Assembly: GCA_905478775.1 (NCBI GenBank)
Contig: CAJQKB010000017.1
Span: forward strand, 1 to 64,000
Reading direction: 5' to 3'
Length of the DNA: 64,000 nt
Source: an uncultured Opitutales bacterium
Lineage (GTDB): Bacteria > Verrucomicrobiota > Verrucomicrobiia > Opitutales > Seribacteraceae
Notes under the pieces: generated by a model
The model's input: only the letters and a program-made list of their open reading frames with translations
Database searches by the model: none
What the model was told of the DNA's origin: nothing
Position numbers and translations under genes: made by a program
In this document: one piece after another, positions 9,134 through 18,859 of the stretch
Layout of the letters: each line of letters starts with the position of its first letter
Position numbering within the stretch: the stretch's first letter is position 1

Positions 9134-10396
9134 ATGGCGGAAACCCCTGAAAAATCATCCGAATTTCCTGTTGGAGAACTTCGAGAATTCACCCTTCGAA
9201 TCCCTGGTGAACACTTTTTTTGTGATACAATTTCTTTCCCCACTTCGCTCAAGGCCGAAAAATATCAGGATTTTGCAGAATTTGTCTTGAGCGAGGGAGG
9301 GCTGTCTCCTTATCCTGTCGATCAACTAGCGTGGGGTTATCAGGCAGATGAGGAGCAGAGGAAAATATTTATATTCGGAACCCCTCTTGCAAAACTGCGC
9401 CAAATAGGTTGGCAGAATCTCGAATTATTTCGACGCGTTTTTCCTTCTTTTATCTCTCTGCTCGGAAATGAATACCCTGAACCAACAATTGTATTTTTGC
9501 TTTTTGAGGAAACTTTAACTGCGGCATCTTTTCAGGAAGAATGTAGTGTGCCTGACTTGCTGTATTCTGTTGCTTTGGATCCGGAAGAAGGGGACGAGTC
9601 GATCGAGGATGCGCGAGGAAAGCTTTTATCTCTTTTCGATTTGGAGAGATACGAGATCAGTAAAGATATATTGGTTGCAGGTGAGGTCGAAAGAACAAAG
9701 GATGGTTTTTTTAAATTTGAGCATAATTGGTTGGTGGGGAAAGATTCAGATCTTTCCTTGGATCAGGATGTATTACTTTCGGCCGATGAACTTTGGACGA
9801 GCGACCTTCGGCAGCGTGAATTTATCGATGTCGAGCAAAAGAGAAGAAATCAGGCTAGAGCGAGATGGAAGGGGATTCTTGTTTGGAGTGTGGGCATGGC
9901 GGCAATGCTACTCGTTTTTGCTGGAATTAAGATTATGGGCGTCAAGTTGGAGGAAAGAAAATTACTCAGTCAAAAGTACGCGGAGGAAGTTCCATTGGTC
10001 ATCGAATCACAAAAGCTTCTCGAAAAACTTCGTCAAAATAAACTGGGTGGAATTGATCCGTTTGGTGCTTTAATAAGAGTTGCCGTTCACAGAGGCGGTA
10101 TTGCGGGGGATCCTAATTTGTGGTTTTCTTTGGCTCACTTCGAGAGTAGGAACGAGGTTAGGTTGGAAGGTGAGGGCAAAACGATTGAAGCCATTAACAC
10201 CTTCATAAAAAGTCTGGAGAAAAACAACATTGCCAATATCCGAGTGAGTCGCTCCGGGGAGGAAATGAGGGAAATTAAGAGTGGCGGAGGCAAGACAACT
10301 TTTGAAATAGAAATTAAAATAGTAGAGGAAGGAAAGGTTAAGTCCGCTTACTTATCCACAGATTCTTCGGGGGGGAATTTATTAAATAAGGGATGA
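9134..10396 (+). CDS. gspL: Type II secretion inner-membrane platform protein, GspL-like
   Basis: The 420-residue product has a cytoplasmic N-terminal region of about 235 residues, one transmembrane helix around 246-268 (GILVWSVGMAAMLLVFAGIKI), and a periplasmic C-terminal region with a ferredoxin-like look. That layout, and its place before a GspM-like gene, fits GspL, which recruits the GspE ATPase. Sequence similarity alone is weak. A run of seven G residues lies at 10369-10375 near the C-terminus. The stop overlaps the next ATG (ATGA). Confidence 0.75.
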   Translation: MAETPEKSSEFPVGELREFTLRIPGEHFFCDTISFPTSLKAEKYQDFAEFVLSEGGLSPYPVDQLAWGYQADEEQRKIFIFGTPLAKLRQIGWQNLELFRRVFPSFISLLGNEYPEPTIVFLLFEETLTAASFQEECSVPDLLYSVALDPEEGDESIEDARGKLLSLFDLERYEISKDILVAGEVERTKDGFFKFEHNWLVGKDSDLSLDQDVLLSADELWTSDLRQREFIDVEQKRRNQARARWKGILVWSVGMAAMLLVFAGIKIMGVKLEERKLLSQKYAEEVPLVIESQKLLEKLRQNKLGGIDPFGALIRVAVHRGGIAGDPNLWFSLAHFESRNEVRLEGEGKTIEAINTFIKSLEKNNIANIRVSRSGEEMREIKSGGGKTTFEIEIKIVEEGKVKSAYLSTDSSGGNLLNKG

Positions 10397-10941
10397 ATGT
10401 CTTGAAAAAACTTTTTTTTAAATTAAACGACCGTGAACAAATTCTTTTGTTGTTTTCTCTATGGATCGTTGTCCTGGTCTGTTTTTTTAAGTTTTTCGAG
10501 TCGGGTCTGTCACTTTATCAGGAATGGGGCTTAACCGAACAAATGATTGCGGGGCACCAGACAGTTATCAATTTGAAGCCAGTAATTGATCAAGCTTTGG
10601 AAGCACAAAAATTGGAACAGGCAAACAAGAGTTACGATAAAAATAATCTGAGTAACCGAGTATCCACGCTCGCTGATAAAGTTTTTCCACAACGAGATTA
10701 TCGCGAATTGGATACTGATGAAAGAGAACGGTATTCCCAGCACAAGGTGAGGATTAAATTTGCTCGATCGAGTTATGAAAATGTGAACGAATTTGCAGAT
10801 TTGATCAGGCAGGAGAGCCCTTATATGTTTCTCAGTGAAGTTAAGATTGAACCAAACTATCCACCTAAATCACGACCATATGATCCGACCACATACGACG
10901 CAACTTTTGTGGTAAGCTCGGTGGAGTTTGTGAGCCAATAA
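10393..10941 (+). CDS. gspM: Type II secretion inner-membrane protein, GspM-like
   Basis: The 182-residue product has a short basic N-terminus, a single membrane helix (about 17-35, ILLLFSLWIVVLVCFFKFF) and a periplasmic part with an alpha-helical linker and small C-terminal domain. This is the GspM plan; GspM pairs with GspL in the platform. The call rests on topology and position more than on motifs. It is coupled to the gspL gene by a four-base overlap. Confidence 0.72.
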   Translation: MNVLKKLFFKLNDREQILLLFSLWIVVLVCFFKFFESGLSLYQEWGLTEQMIAGHQTVINLKPVIDQALEAQKLEQANKSYDKNNLSNRVSTLADKVFPQRDYRELDTDERERYSQHKVRIKFARSSYENVNEFADLIRQESPYMFLSEVKIEPNYPPKSRPYDPTTYDATFVVSSVEFVSQ

Positions 10942-10958
10942 AATAATGCCCATTTATC

Positions 10959-13319
10959 ATGTCTAAAAACAAGAGTTTAAAATTTTTGATATCACGATCG
11001 TTCGCTTTGCTGTTGATTGGTTTCTTATTTGAAGTCCACGGCCAGGTACCGGTGAACGATCTTCCTGCTGCCCCAGCGCCATCTACTGGCCTTGTTGGGG
11101 CACCGGAGGAATTTGATGACCTTGGCTTAGGCGTCTTGGCGGACCCCGTTGAACTGCGCTTGGTGGATGGACTCGAAGAGCCTTTGGAAAGACTTCGTTT
11201 ACGAGATCAGGATACAAATATGATTTTGGATATGATTCAAGTGCTCACAGATAAGTACATTTTACGTCCTCAAAATCTTCCCCAAGTGAAAGTTAATTTT
11301 GATAGTTTTAGTATTTTGACAAAAAGAGAAACATTACTCGTTTTGGATAGTTTGTTGGCGATGAATGGTATTGGAATCAGTAGGATAAATGATCGAGTAT
11401 ACAAGGCTGTTCCCGCAGCGGGCATGAATGTTCATGTGCCTATTTGGCTGGAAGGCCCTGCCTCTTCAATCAAGCCGAGTCAAAGAATATACATGAAGAT
11501 GTTTCATCTCGAATATGCTCCAGCGGTGGAGGTGCGTGAGCAATTAATTCCATTCTCTACCCCAAATGTGGGAGCGTTACTTCTTTTTGAAAAGGCAAAC
11601 AGTATATTGGCGACTGATTCTTTACTGAACCTCCAGCGCATGGAAAAGTTGTTGGTTTCTATTGATCGTCCCATTAGTAGAGAAGAGTTGGGGACTGAAT
11701 TTTTTATTCATGATACACTCCACGCAGGAGCCCGTGAATTGGAGACCAAATTAAAAACTATGATAGAGGGTAGTTTTAAATCATTTATTGGCGGAACGAC
11801 GCAGGTGGATTCGGACGAAAGGACAGGAAAGCTTATTGTTGTGACCCGGACGGAAAATCTGGAAACGATTAAATTCATATTAGCAACTTTGGACGCTCCG
11901 GTTAAGATGAAAACCACAAGCAAGCTTTTTAAACTGCAGCATGCTGAGGCAAAAGATATTCAATCTATTCTTGATGAAGTAATCAAAAAGCAACAAAGCA
12001 TAAAGCAGAAGGTTCAGGGGGGGAAAAACATAAGGCCTACTGCCAACAATTCAAAGTCCGGTGCAAAGCCTCCAACCCCAGGTGGGCAAAATTCTGCAGC
12101 CCCGGGCGCAAATCAAACAAATTCTTCCTCTGGTGAAGCCGAGGGTTCTCATGAATTTAGTGATTTTATTACCATTTCTGCAGATGAAAGAAGTAATGCA
12201 ATTCTGGTTTATGGAACCAAGGCGGACATAACTGAAATTGGGATGATGATTGAATCGCTTGACCAACCACTCCCCCTTGCCCGCATTGATACTATTTTTG
12301 TAATGGTCGATCTAACTGAGCAAAACCAGCGAGGAATTGATGCTCTCTTTAGCAATCTTGAGTGGTCTAAATATTCCAGAGGAGCAAGAGGGGAAGGTTT
12401 ATTCGGAGAAACTGCCACAGCCAATGAGTCGCTTACTTTACCGTCCGGCGAAACCGCAACAAGGCAAGTTCCAATTGAATCAAATAATTTGCAGGGAATA
12501 ATGGGAATACCAGGTCTAAATTCTGCGATTCCTTTCGAAATGTCGGACTGGGAATTAACTGGTGTTAGGTGGGATCAAATTTTTGCTCTTTCTTCCGAAC
12601 GTAATGATGTAAGGATCTTTTCTACGCCCTCGCTTATGGTTTCTCATAATGCACCAGAGGTCCATATTTTGATCGAGGATGAACGAAATATTGTGATACC
12701 AACCTATTATGGGAATACTTCAACGGATGGTACGAGCAGTACCGGAAATGCGGAGAAAATTACCGCGAAGACATCACTTGAAATTAAGAAGCCAAAAATA
12801 GGACTTCCATTAATTGATGAAAATGGAACTATTATATCGAAGGGCTCTATTTTTATGGAGGTAGAGGTGAAGGCAGAAAAGTTTGATGAAACTCAGAGTA
12901 ATACTTATCAAGGTCAGTCTTTACCGGCTAAAAAAATACGAGAAGCGAAGTCTTTTGTGACGATTAGAGACGAAGAAATCATTGTTTTGGGTGGACTGCA
13001 AGAGGTACAGGTTGATTCAACAGAATCTAAATATAACCTGTTAAGTGATATTCCATATTTTGGTGATAAGTTTTTCCGACCACAAACGATTAAATATACA
13101 CCCACCGAATTGCTCATTTTTCTAAAGCCCACAATAATGAAGCCCGGACGAGATAACACACTTAAAAACATCAGATCCATTGACGAGAGAATTGATAGTG
13201 AATACGCACCCAAATTCCGCTCCCCATCGGGTCGAATTTTGGGTATGCCCAATATTGATGGAATCCAACAAAATAATACATCTTCTCCAGATGTGCAGTC
13301 CAGCAAGCCTTCATTTTAA
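10959..13319 (+). CDS. gspD: Type II secretion outer-membrane secretin GspD
   Basis: GspD forms the outer-membrane channel. The 786-residue protein has an N-terminal signal peptide (SFALLLIGFLFEVHG), N0/N1-N3 type repeat domains (about 70-440) separated by a Gly/Asn/Pro-rich linker (about 345-395), and the C-terminal secretin core with the typical VRIFSTPSLMVSHNAPEVHI, EAKSFVTIRDEEIIVLGGL and IPYFGDKFF stretches. Length is normal to large. Seven G residues in a row occur at 12017-12023 within the linker. It precedes the GspC-like gene by only one base. Confidence 0.95.
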   Translation: MSKNKSLKFLISRSFALLLIGFLFEVHGQVPVNDLPAAPAPSTGLVGAPEEFDDLGLGVLADPVELRLVDGLEEPLERLRLRDQDTNMILDMIQVLTDKYILRPQNLPQVKVNFDSFSILTKRETLLVLDSLLAMNGIGISRINDRVYKAVPAAGMNVHVPIWLEGPASSIKPSQRIYMKMFHLEYAPAVEVREQLIPFSTPNVGALLLFEKANSILATDSLLNLQRMEKLLVSIDRPISREELGTEFFIHDTLHAGARELETKLKTMIEGSFKSFIGGTTQVDSDERTGKLIVVTRTENLETIKFILATLDAPVKMKTTSKLFKLQHAEAKDIQSILDEVIKKQQSIKQKVQGGKNIRPTANNSKSGAKPPTPGGQNSAAPGANQTNSSSGEAEGSHEFSDFITISADERSNAILVYGTKADITEIGMMIESLDQPLPLARIDTIFVMVDLTEQNQRGIDALFSNLEWSKYSRGARGEGLFGETATANESLTLPSGETATRQVPIESNNLQGIMGIPGLNSAIPFEMSDWELTGVRWDQIFALSSERNDVRIFSTPSLMVSHNAPEVHILIEDERNIVIPTYYGNTSTDGTSSTGNAEKITAKTSLEIKKPKIGLPLIDENGTIISKGSIFMEVEVKAEKFDETQSNTYQGQSLPAKKIREAKSFVTIRDEEIIVLGGLQEVQVDSTESKYNLLSDIPYFGDKFFRPQTIKYTPTELLIFLKPTIMKPGRDNTLKNIRSIDERIDSEYAPKFRSPSGRILGMPNIDGIQQNNTSSPDVQSSKPSF

Positions 13320-13838
13320 ATGATGATCATTCAATTTAAAACTTTATTTTGCTTAGGGATTTGTTTTTTCTGTTCCAATTCGCATGGACAGAAAATTAAT
13401 CCATTTGAGCGACCCGGTTCCAGGCAGCCCAAACCTCCTCCTATTATTCGGCCCGCCCCCCCTCCACCAGCTCCTAAATCAATTAATCCAAATATTGAAC
13501 TACGGGGAATTTTTAAATTTCGGGACGAATGGCACTTCAGCCTTTTTAATCGAGGCACTAACAAGGGGGCGTGGCTTAAAATTGGGGAAAGCTTTGATGA
13601 GGGGAAGGTCGAGATTGAAGGGTTTAATCCTGAGACAGATGAATTGAAATTAAGAGGCGGAATTTCTCTAACATTAAAGAATTCAAATAAGAGCGTCCTT
13701 CCAGTACCGAGTGGACAACCGGTCAAGAAACCTTCTAAGTCCCAACGGGTAGTAACTGCACCTCGGCTTCCTTCGCCTGGTGCGAGGCCTCGTACGATTA
13801 CTATACCAGCACGTGTGAATTCACCGCCCAAAAAGTAG
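13320..13838 (+). CDS. Small secreted GspC/PilP-like protein of the T2SS operon
   Basis: The 172-residue product has a signal peptide (LFCLGICFFCSNSHG), a Pro-rich linker (residues about 30-52) and one small beta-rich domain (about 55-120: IELRGIFKFRDEWHFSLFNRG ... KVEIEGFNPETDELKLRGG split here by a gap) that resembles the homology region of GspC or PilP. A basic, Pro-rich tail follows. In T2SS the GspC homology region docks on the N0 domain of GspD, and this gene directly follows gspD. It lacks the membrane helix of classical GspC unless the signal is not cleaved. The role is inferred. Confidence 0.68.
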   Translation: MMIIQFKTLFCLGICFFCSNSHGQKINPFERPGSRQPKPPPIIRPAPPPPAPKSINPNIELRGIFKFRDEWHFSLFNRGTNKGAWLKIGESFDEGKVEIEGFNPETDELKLRGGISLTLKNSNKSVLPVPSGQPVKKPSKSQRVVTAPRLPSPGARPRTITIPARVNSPPKK

Positions 13839-13842
13839 TTAG

Positions 13843-15642
13843 ATGGTCAATCAGAATGGAAAAGATGAAGGTATCCGCGAGGGGGGAGCTGGAACTGCTG
13901 AAGAGGAAGAACAGCAGGACATGGCTTTTGATTTTAACCATACTTTTGAGGACATGGATTGGTGGCCAGAATTGGCTGATCTCGATCGTTTAAATATTCT
14001 AAGTTCTCCCAAGGAGGATCGTGCCCGCTTACTTGCATCGAAGTATTCGAGACCAGTGGCTGAAATAATGATCGAGATTGGTAAGAAAACTGATCTTGAT
14101 TATCATGAGGATTTTGAAATGCCGGAAAATCCGACGAAACTCCTCCCCATGAGGTTGATCCATAATTATTGTTGCTTACCCACGGAGATAAACAACAAGG
14201 ATAAACTTTGCCTTGTAACTCCTTGGCCACCGACTGAGGTTATGAGCAGATGGGTATTTGCTGTTTCTGGAAGAAAGCCATTGTGGAGTCTTGGTTCCCC
14301 CGAAAAAATTTCTCGGGCGATTACAGAAAATTTTGGAATCGGGGCAGACAGCCTCGATGAAAGTGATTTAGAGGATGAGAGCGATGAAGATTCCCAAGAT
14401 GATTTGGAGGATCAAAATGCCGCAATTATTCGCTTTGTAAATGAGGTTATCCAACGAGCTATTGTTGATCGAGCAACTGATATTCATTTTGAACCACATA
14501 AGGATACTCTTCAAATACGCTACAGGATAGACGGACAATTGGTGCCAGTTCGTGTTCCGGATAACTTGAGAAGTTTTCAGGACGCTATTATTTCCCGAAT
14601 CAAGATTATGAGCGGGATTAATATTTCCGAAAAAAGAAGACCTCAGGGTGGTCGTATAACTTTTTCACAAGGCCAGAGTGATTTGGATATTCGGGTATCC
14701 ACTTTACCTACTTTATATGGAGAAAGTATCAGTCTACGACTGTTAAATGAAAAGTCGCAGCCACTATCAATGCGAGAGTTAGGACTTTTGGATGACGATG
14801 AGCGAAATATTGTGGGAGTATTGGAAAAACCACATGGGATTGTCTTAGTTACTGGACCAACAGGTTCTGGTAAATCAACTTCTTTAACTGCTTTTATTCG
14901 ACGTATTCATAAACCAGAACGCCGAATTATGACGGTGGAAGACCCAGTTGAATATGAAGTGGCAGGAATTAATCAGACACAAGTAAACTCTGAAATTGGT
15001 TTTACATTCGCGAGTGCATTACGAGAGATTTTGAGGCAAGATCCGGATGTTATTATGGTCGGAGAGATTCGGGATCGCGAGACTGCTGATATTGCAATCC
15101 GTGCTTCTTTGACTGGTCATTTGGTCCTGAGTACGCTTCATACGAACGATGCACCCGGTGCAATTACTCGATTAATTGATATGGAGATAGAACCTTTCCT
15201 TATTGCTTCTTCTGTTGAGATGGTAATTGCTCAAAGATTAGTTCGGAGGCTTTGTCAAGAATGTGCCAAGCCAACAACTAAGTCGGAAAGAGAAGTGATT
15301 GCATCCCTTGCCTTGCTTGAGGCGGAAGAGTCTGAAATCAAAAATAAAGACAAAATCATGCAGGCTGTGGGTTGTCCACATTGCCAAAATTTGGGTTATC
15401 GTGGGCGTGTGGGGATATTTGAATTGATGAGAATGAGCGATCCAATTCACAGTTTGGTAATTAAAAGTGCCTCTGCGCCCGACATAAGAGAGGTCGCATT
15501 GGCAGAAGGAATGAGTACATTACAGGGAAGCGGTTGGAACCAAATTAAGCGCGGATTAACCAGTATTGAGGAGGTAATTCGGTACGCAGATGGTTTTGTG
15601 GAAGAAACTCCCACGGAATCATTTTCGTCTGCTGATGCTTAG
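13843..15642 (+). CDS. gspE: Type II secretion ATPase GspE
   Basis: GspE powers pseudopilus assembly from the cytoplasmic face. The 599-residue protein has an acidic N-terminus, an N-terminal GspE domain, and an ATPase domain with Walker [10 protein letters not shown] (about residues 337-345), Asp box [11 protein letters not shown], Walker B region [14 protein letters not shown] and His box. The zinc-binding Cys pairs are at about 471/474 (CQEC) and 511/514 (CPHC). It follows the GspC-like gene by four bases and precedes gspF. Confidence 0.95.
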   Translation: MVNQNGKDEGIREGGAGTAEEEEQQDMAFDFNHTFEDMDWWPELADLDRLNILSSPKEDRARLLASKYSRPVAEIMIEIGKKTDLDYHEDFEMPENPTKLLPMRLIHNYCCLPTEINNKDKLCLVTPWPPTEVMSRWVFAVSGRKPLWSLGSPEKISRAITENFGIGADSLDESDLEDESDEDSQDDLEDQNAAIIRFVNEVIQRAIVDRATDIHFEPHKDTLQIRYRIDGQLVPVRVPDNLRSFQDAIISRIKIMSGINISEKRRPQGGRITFSQGQSDLDIRVSTLPTLYGESISLRLLNEKSQPLSMRELGLLDDDERNIVGVLEKPHGIVLVTGPTGSGKSTSLTAFIRRIHKPERRIMTVEDPVEYEVAGINQTQVNSEIGFTFASALREILRQDPDVIMVGEIRDRETADIAIRASLTGHLVLSTLHTNDAPGAITRLIDMEIEPFLIASSVEMVIAQRLVRRLCQECAKPTTKSEREVIASLALLEAEESEIKNKDKIMQAVGCPHCQNLGYRGRVGIFELMRMSDPIHSLVIKSASAPDIREVALAEGMSTLQGSGWNQIKRGLTSIEEVIRYADGFVEETPTESFSSADA

Positions 15643-15679
15643 TGTTTAAACTACTCCAATCTCGGGAACTTATCTCTTA

Positions 15680-16945
15680 ATGGCCAAATTCAAATATGTT
15701 GCAATCGATTCAAAGGGGAAGACCCTGCCTGGTGAGATTGTAGCGAATGATGCAAAGCAAGCACGCCAGAAAATTAGGCATAAAGGATTAACCCCTCTTC
15801 AAATTAAGTCAGTTTCTGGGGGAGGGTTAGAAAAAGATAAAAAGAAGTCGAAAAAAATATCTAGTTCTAAAAAGAAGGCTTTCAATGAAAAGAAAAGAGG
15901 AGTTCGTGGAAAAGGGGAGAAGATTGGTTTAGAATTTCTCAAAAGATTATTAGAATTACATAGCAGCGGAATGCCGGTTGCTGATGCAGTTAAACTGCTC
16001 AATCAGCGACTATCAGACCCTGGGCAAAAGGAGATTGCAGGTGTTTTATGGAAGGAATTAGCGGAAGGGAAAACATTGTCTCGAGCAATGAGAAACTTAC
16101 CTGAATATTTTAGCGAATCCTCCAGTTTCGTAATTGAGGCAGGAGAGGCGACTGGAAATGTTTCTCCCATATTAAAAAAAATTATTTCTCACTTGGAGGA
16201 GAAAAGAGAAATAAAATCGAAGGTTCTTGGCAGCATGGCGTACCCAGTATTTGTGGGTTTGGTTGCATTTGGGGTCGTTTTATTCTTTCTCTTTTTCTTA
16301 CTGCCTCAAATCGAAGAAATGCTTGCATCCCTTGGCGGTGAGTTAAACCTTATGGCACGAGTTTTGATCAATGGTTCAAACTGGGTACTCGCAGTGGGGC
16401 CATTCGTTCTGATTGGTTTATTAATTGCCTCGGGAACTATAATTCAATGGAGTAAGACAGAAAAAGGGGGGATGACTTTTGACCAAACCATGCTCAAACT
16501 CCCACTCTTTGGGAATATTATATATCTGTCTGAAATGTTCCAGTTGGCAAGTTTGCTTTCCACTTTGATTTGGAGTGGGATTGGCTTAACTGAAAACTTG
16601 CGTTTGTGTGAGAAAACAATTCGCAATCGATATATAAGAGCCCGTTTTCGCTCGGCTCGGGCCTTGGTAAATGAAGGGAAATCTCTTCCCGAAGCTCTGC
16701 GTAAATTTAAACTTATGCCATTAATGCAGCTCGATATTCTTGAAGTGGGTGAGCGAACTGGAAATCTGGGTAACAGCATGGAAGATAGTAGCCATTCATT
16801 TCGTGAACAATTAACGAAGAAAATAAAGACAATGACGACATTAGTTTCCGGAGGTGCTCTCGGCTTCGCTTTTTCTTTAGTCGCCTTAGTTGCAATATCA
16901 ATTGTAAGTAGTATTTTTCAGGTCAGTAAAAGTATTAGTTATTAA
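15680..16945 (+). CDS. gspF: Type II secretion platform protein GspF
   Basis: GspF is the polytopic platform protein. The 421-residue product has an N-terminal module (residues 1-45, AKFKYVAIDSKGK...), then an unusual lysine-rich linker (46-82) and two T2SSF domains with hydrophobic helices near 191-215, 229-250 and 392-415. The conserved Gly-rich EAGEATGN and EVGERTGN motifs, one per repeat, are both present. It is the last recognisable T2SS gene here. Confidence 0.93.
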   Translation: MAKFKYVAIDSKGKTLPGEIVANDAKQARQKIRHKGLTPLQIKSVSGGGLEKDKKKSKKISSSKKKAFNEKKRGVRGKGEKIGLEFLKRLLELHSSGMPVADAVKLLNQRLSDPGQKEIAGVLWKELAEGKTLSRAMRNLPEYFSESSSFVIEAGEATGNVSPILKKIISHLEEKREIKSKVLGSMAYPVFVGLVAFGVVLFFLFFLLPQIEEMLASLGGELNLMARVLINGSNWVLAVGPFVLIGLLIASGTIIQWSKTEKGGMTFDQTMLKLPLFGNIIYLSEMFQLASLLSTLIWSGIGLTENLRLCEKTIRNRYIRARFRSARALVNEGKSLPEALRKFKLMPLMQLDILEVGERTGNLGNSMEDSSHSFREQLTKKIKTMTTLVSGGALGFAFSLVALVAISIVSSIFQVSKSISY

Positions 16946-16947
16946 AA

Positions 16948-17928
16948 ATGTATTGTACTCAGTTAAAACTCTCCCTGTTCAGTCTCAGTTTTCTCCTTAA
17001 TTGGCTTTTTTTCGGTTGTAGCCAACAAGAAGATGAAATTGAAGTTTCATCTTCACGGGAATCAATTACTCTTAATAAAGAAGCAATGCGTGGAAGACAT
17101 GTATTTAAAGATGGTTCAATTTATGAGGGAGAATTAGTGAAGGGTAAGCCAAATGGTTTTGGTACCCATAATCTGGTAAACGGAGATATCTTTGAAGGGC
17201 AACATACAGATGGTTTTGCACATGGACATGGTACAATGAGGTATAAGTCTGAATCTAAATTAGATCGATATGTCGGGAATTGGAGAAGTGGGAAAAGGTA
17301 TGGTTTTGGTACATTAATATTGGAAGATTCTTCTCGATTGGTCGGGGACTGGAAGAATGATAATCTTAATTATGGTGAATACCAAAGTTCAAATGGAGTA
17401 ATAATGTCGGGGAAATGGAATAAAGATTATTTAGAAGAGGGCACGATGAGGTTAGAGGATGGTGCTGAATACTCCGGAAGTTTTGCAGGGGAGGGAGTTT
17501 TTTCTTATGGTAGTTTACTCTCGATTAATGGAGATCATTATACGGGAAGGTTTCAAAAAAACATATATTGGGGAAAGGGCATGTTGAGAACTGCAGATGG
17601 AAGTATTTATACCGGGGCATTTAAAGAGGGGGAATTTTCTGGATACGGTATTTTAACTGAAAATGACGGTTCGGTTTACTCGGGTGGATTTTTATCCGGA
17701 GTGCCCAGTGGTCAAGGAGTTCAGACCGATCAATCCGGAGTTGTATACAGTGGATCTTGGTCAAATGGAGAGAAACAGGGTGTTGGTACCCTCGATTTTG
17801 GGGATGGTACAAGTTATACTGGAAAGTTTCTCCAGGGATTGGCAATAGAAGGATTTTACGACTGGGGAGAAGGAGTTTTAACAAATTCATTCCAAGATGA
17901 AAATGGGAATTGGATTGATCGAGAATAG
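16948..17928 (+). CDS. MORN-repeat lipoprotein
   Basis: The 326-residue product has a lipoprotein signal ending LFFGC (Cys24) and then about ten MORN-type repeats (pattern Tyr-x-Gly-x-(F/W)-x-x-Gly-x-x-x-Gly-x-Gly), for example YEGELVKGKPNGFGTH and YSGSWSNGEKQGVGTL. MORN repeats make elongated beta sheets used in binding. It starts two bases after gspF, so it is probably co-expressed with the T2SS; a substrate, pilotin-like or surface role is possible but not shown. Confidence 0.88.
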   Translation: MYCTQLKLSLFSLSFLLNWLFFGCSQQEDEIEVSSSRESITLNKEAMRGRHVFKDGSIYEGELVKGKPNGFGTHNLVNGDIFEGQHTDGFAHGHGTMRYKSESKLDRYVGNWRSGKRYGFGTLILEDSSRLVGDWKNDNLNYGEYQSSNGVIMSGKWNKDYLEEGTMRLEDGAEYSGSFAGEGVFSYGSLLSINGDHYTGRFQKNIYWGKGMLRTADGSIYTGAFKEGEFSGYGILTENDGSVYSGGFLSGVPSGQGVQTDQSGVVYSGSWSNGEKQGVGTLDFGDGTSYTGKFLQGLAIEGFYDWGEGVLTNSFQDENGNWIDRE

Positions 17929-18005
17929 AGTTTACTAGTAGGGTAGGAAAGATTCGTTGTTGCCAAGTGTAGTTTTTTTCATCTAAATTATTATAAATTT
18001 CTTTT

Positions 18006-18851
18006 ATGAACAGCCCAACATCATTAAGCATAAAATTTTGGGGGACGCGCGGAAGTATTCCATGTCCTGGTCCTGATACGATCAAATACGGAGGTAATAC
18101 TACTTGCTTTGAAATTTTCTGTGGTGATAAACGAGTGATTATTGATGCTGGCACTGGTATTCGTTTATTGGGTAAGAAAATTATGATCGAAGAACAAAAT
18201 CTGCTCGATGCTGATTTATTTTTTACTCATACCCACATGGATCACATCCAGGGATTACCATTTTTTGCTCCTCTGTATAATCCCAACAGCAATGTTCGCC
18301 TCCACGCGGGTCACCTTGCAGGAGATAAATATGATTTACACGGCATTATAGGGACAATGCTTATGAAGGACCCAGTCTTTCCAGTCCCCAGCGCTCTCAT
18401 TGAAAAAGCATGTTCATTTAACGACTACGATTGCGGGCACGAATTTTCTTTAGAGGGCGGTATTACAATTAAAACCGGTCAATTAAATCACCCCAACGGA
18501 GCCTGTGGCTATCGAATTGAATTTGCCGACAAGGTCATCGCAATTTGTACCGATACTGAACACTTTGAAGATCGGATTGATGAAAATGTGGTTACCCTTG
18601 CTAAAAATGCCGATATTATGGTGTACGACTCTGCTTACACCAATGAGGAGTATCAAAATTTTAAAGGTTGGGGGCATTCAACTTGGCAGGAAGCACTAAA
18701 GGTATCCGAAGCTGCTAATGTAAAACAGACATTACTCTTTCACCACGATCCTTCCCACAATGATGAAAAAATGGATCAAATCGCGAAGGAAGTTTCTTCT
18801 CTTAGGGATGGAGTTCGTCCTGCCATTGAAGGCGAAGTAATTACAATTTAA
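18006..18851 (+). CDS. Metallo-beta-lactamase-fold hydrolase
   Basis: The 281-residue protein begins with the pattern FWGTRGSIPCPGPDTIKYGG of a known subgroup of MBL-fold phosphodiesterase-like hydrolases. The metal-binding HxHxDH motif is THTHMDHIQGLPFF (about residues 75-80), with later ligand His in LNHPNGACGY and Asp in YDSAYT, and a C-terminal FHHDPSHND. The substrate is unknown; relatives act on cyclic nucleotides or phosphonate-ester intermediates. A TATAAA box lies eight bases before the ATG. It converges with the following minus-strand gene. Confidence 0.9.
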   Translation: MNSPTSLSIKFWGTRGSIPCPGPDTIKYGGNTTCFEIFCGDKRVIIDAGTGIRLLGKKIMIEEQNLLDADLFFTHTHMDHIQGLPFFAPLYNPNSNVRLHAGHLAGDKYDLHGIIGTMLMKDPVFPVPSALIEKACSFNDYDCGHEFSLEGGITIKTGQLNHPNGACGYRIEFADKVIAICTDTEHFEDRIDENVVTLAKNADIMVYDSAYTNEEYQNFKGWGHSTWQEALKVSEAANVKQTLLFHHDPSHNDEKMDQIAKEVSSLRDGVRPAIEGEVITI

Positions 18852-18859
18852 TCTCTTTC

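Noticed and set aside
13331-13831. Minus-strand ORF of 166 residues opposite the GspC-like gene
   Set aside because: It is the antisense of a Pro-rich gene in a T2SS operon; it has no start context and no recognisable content.
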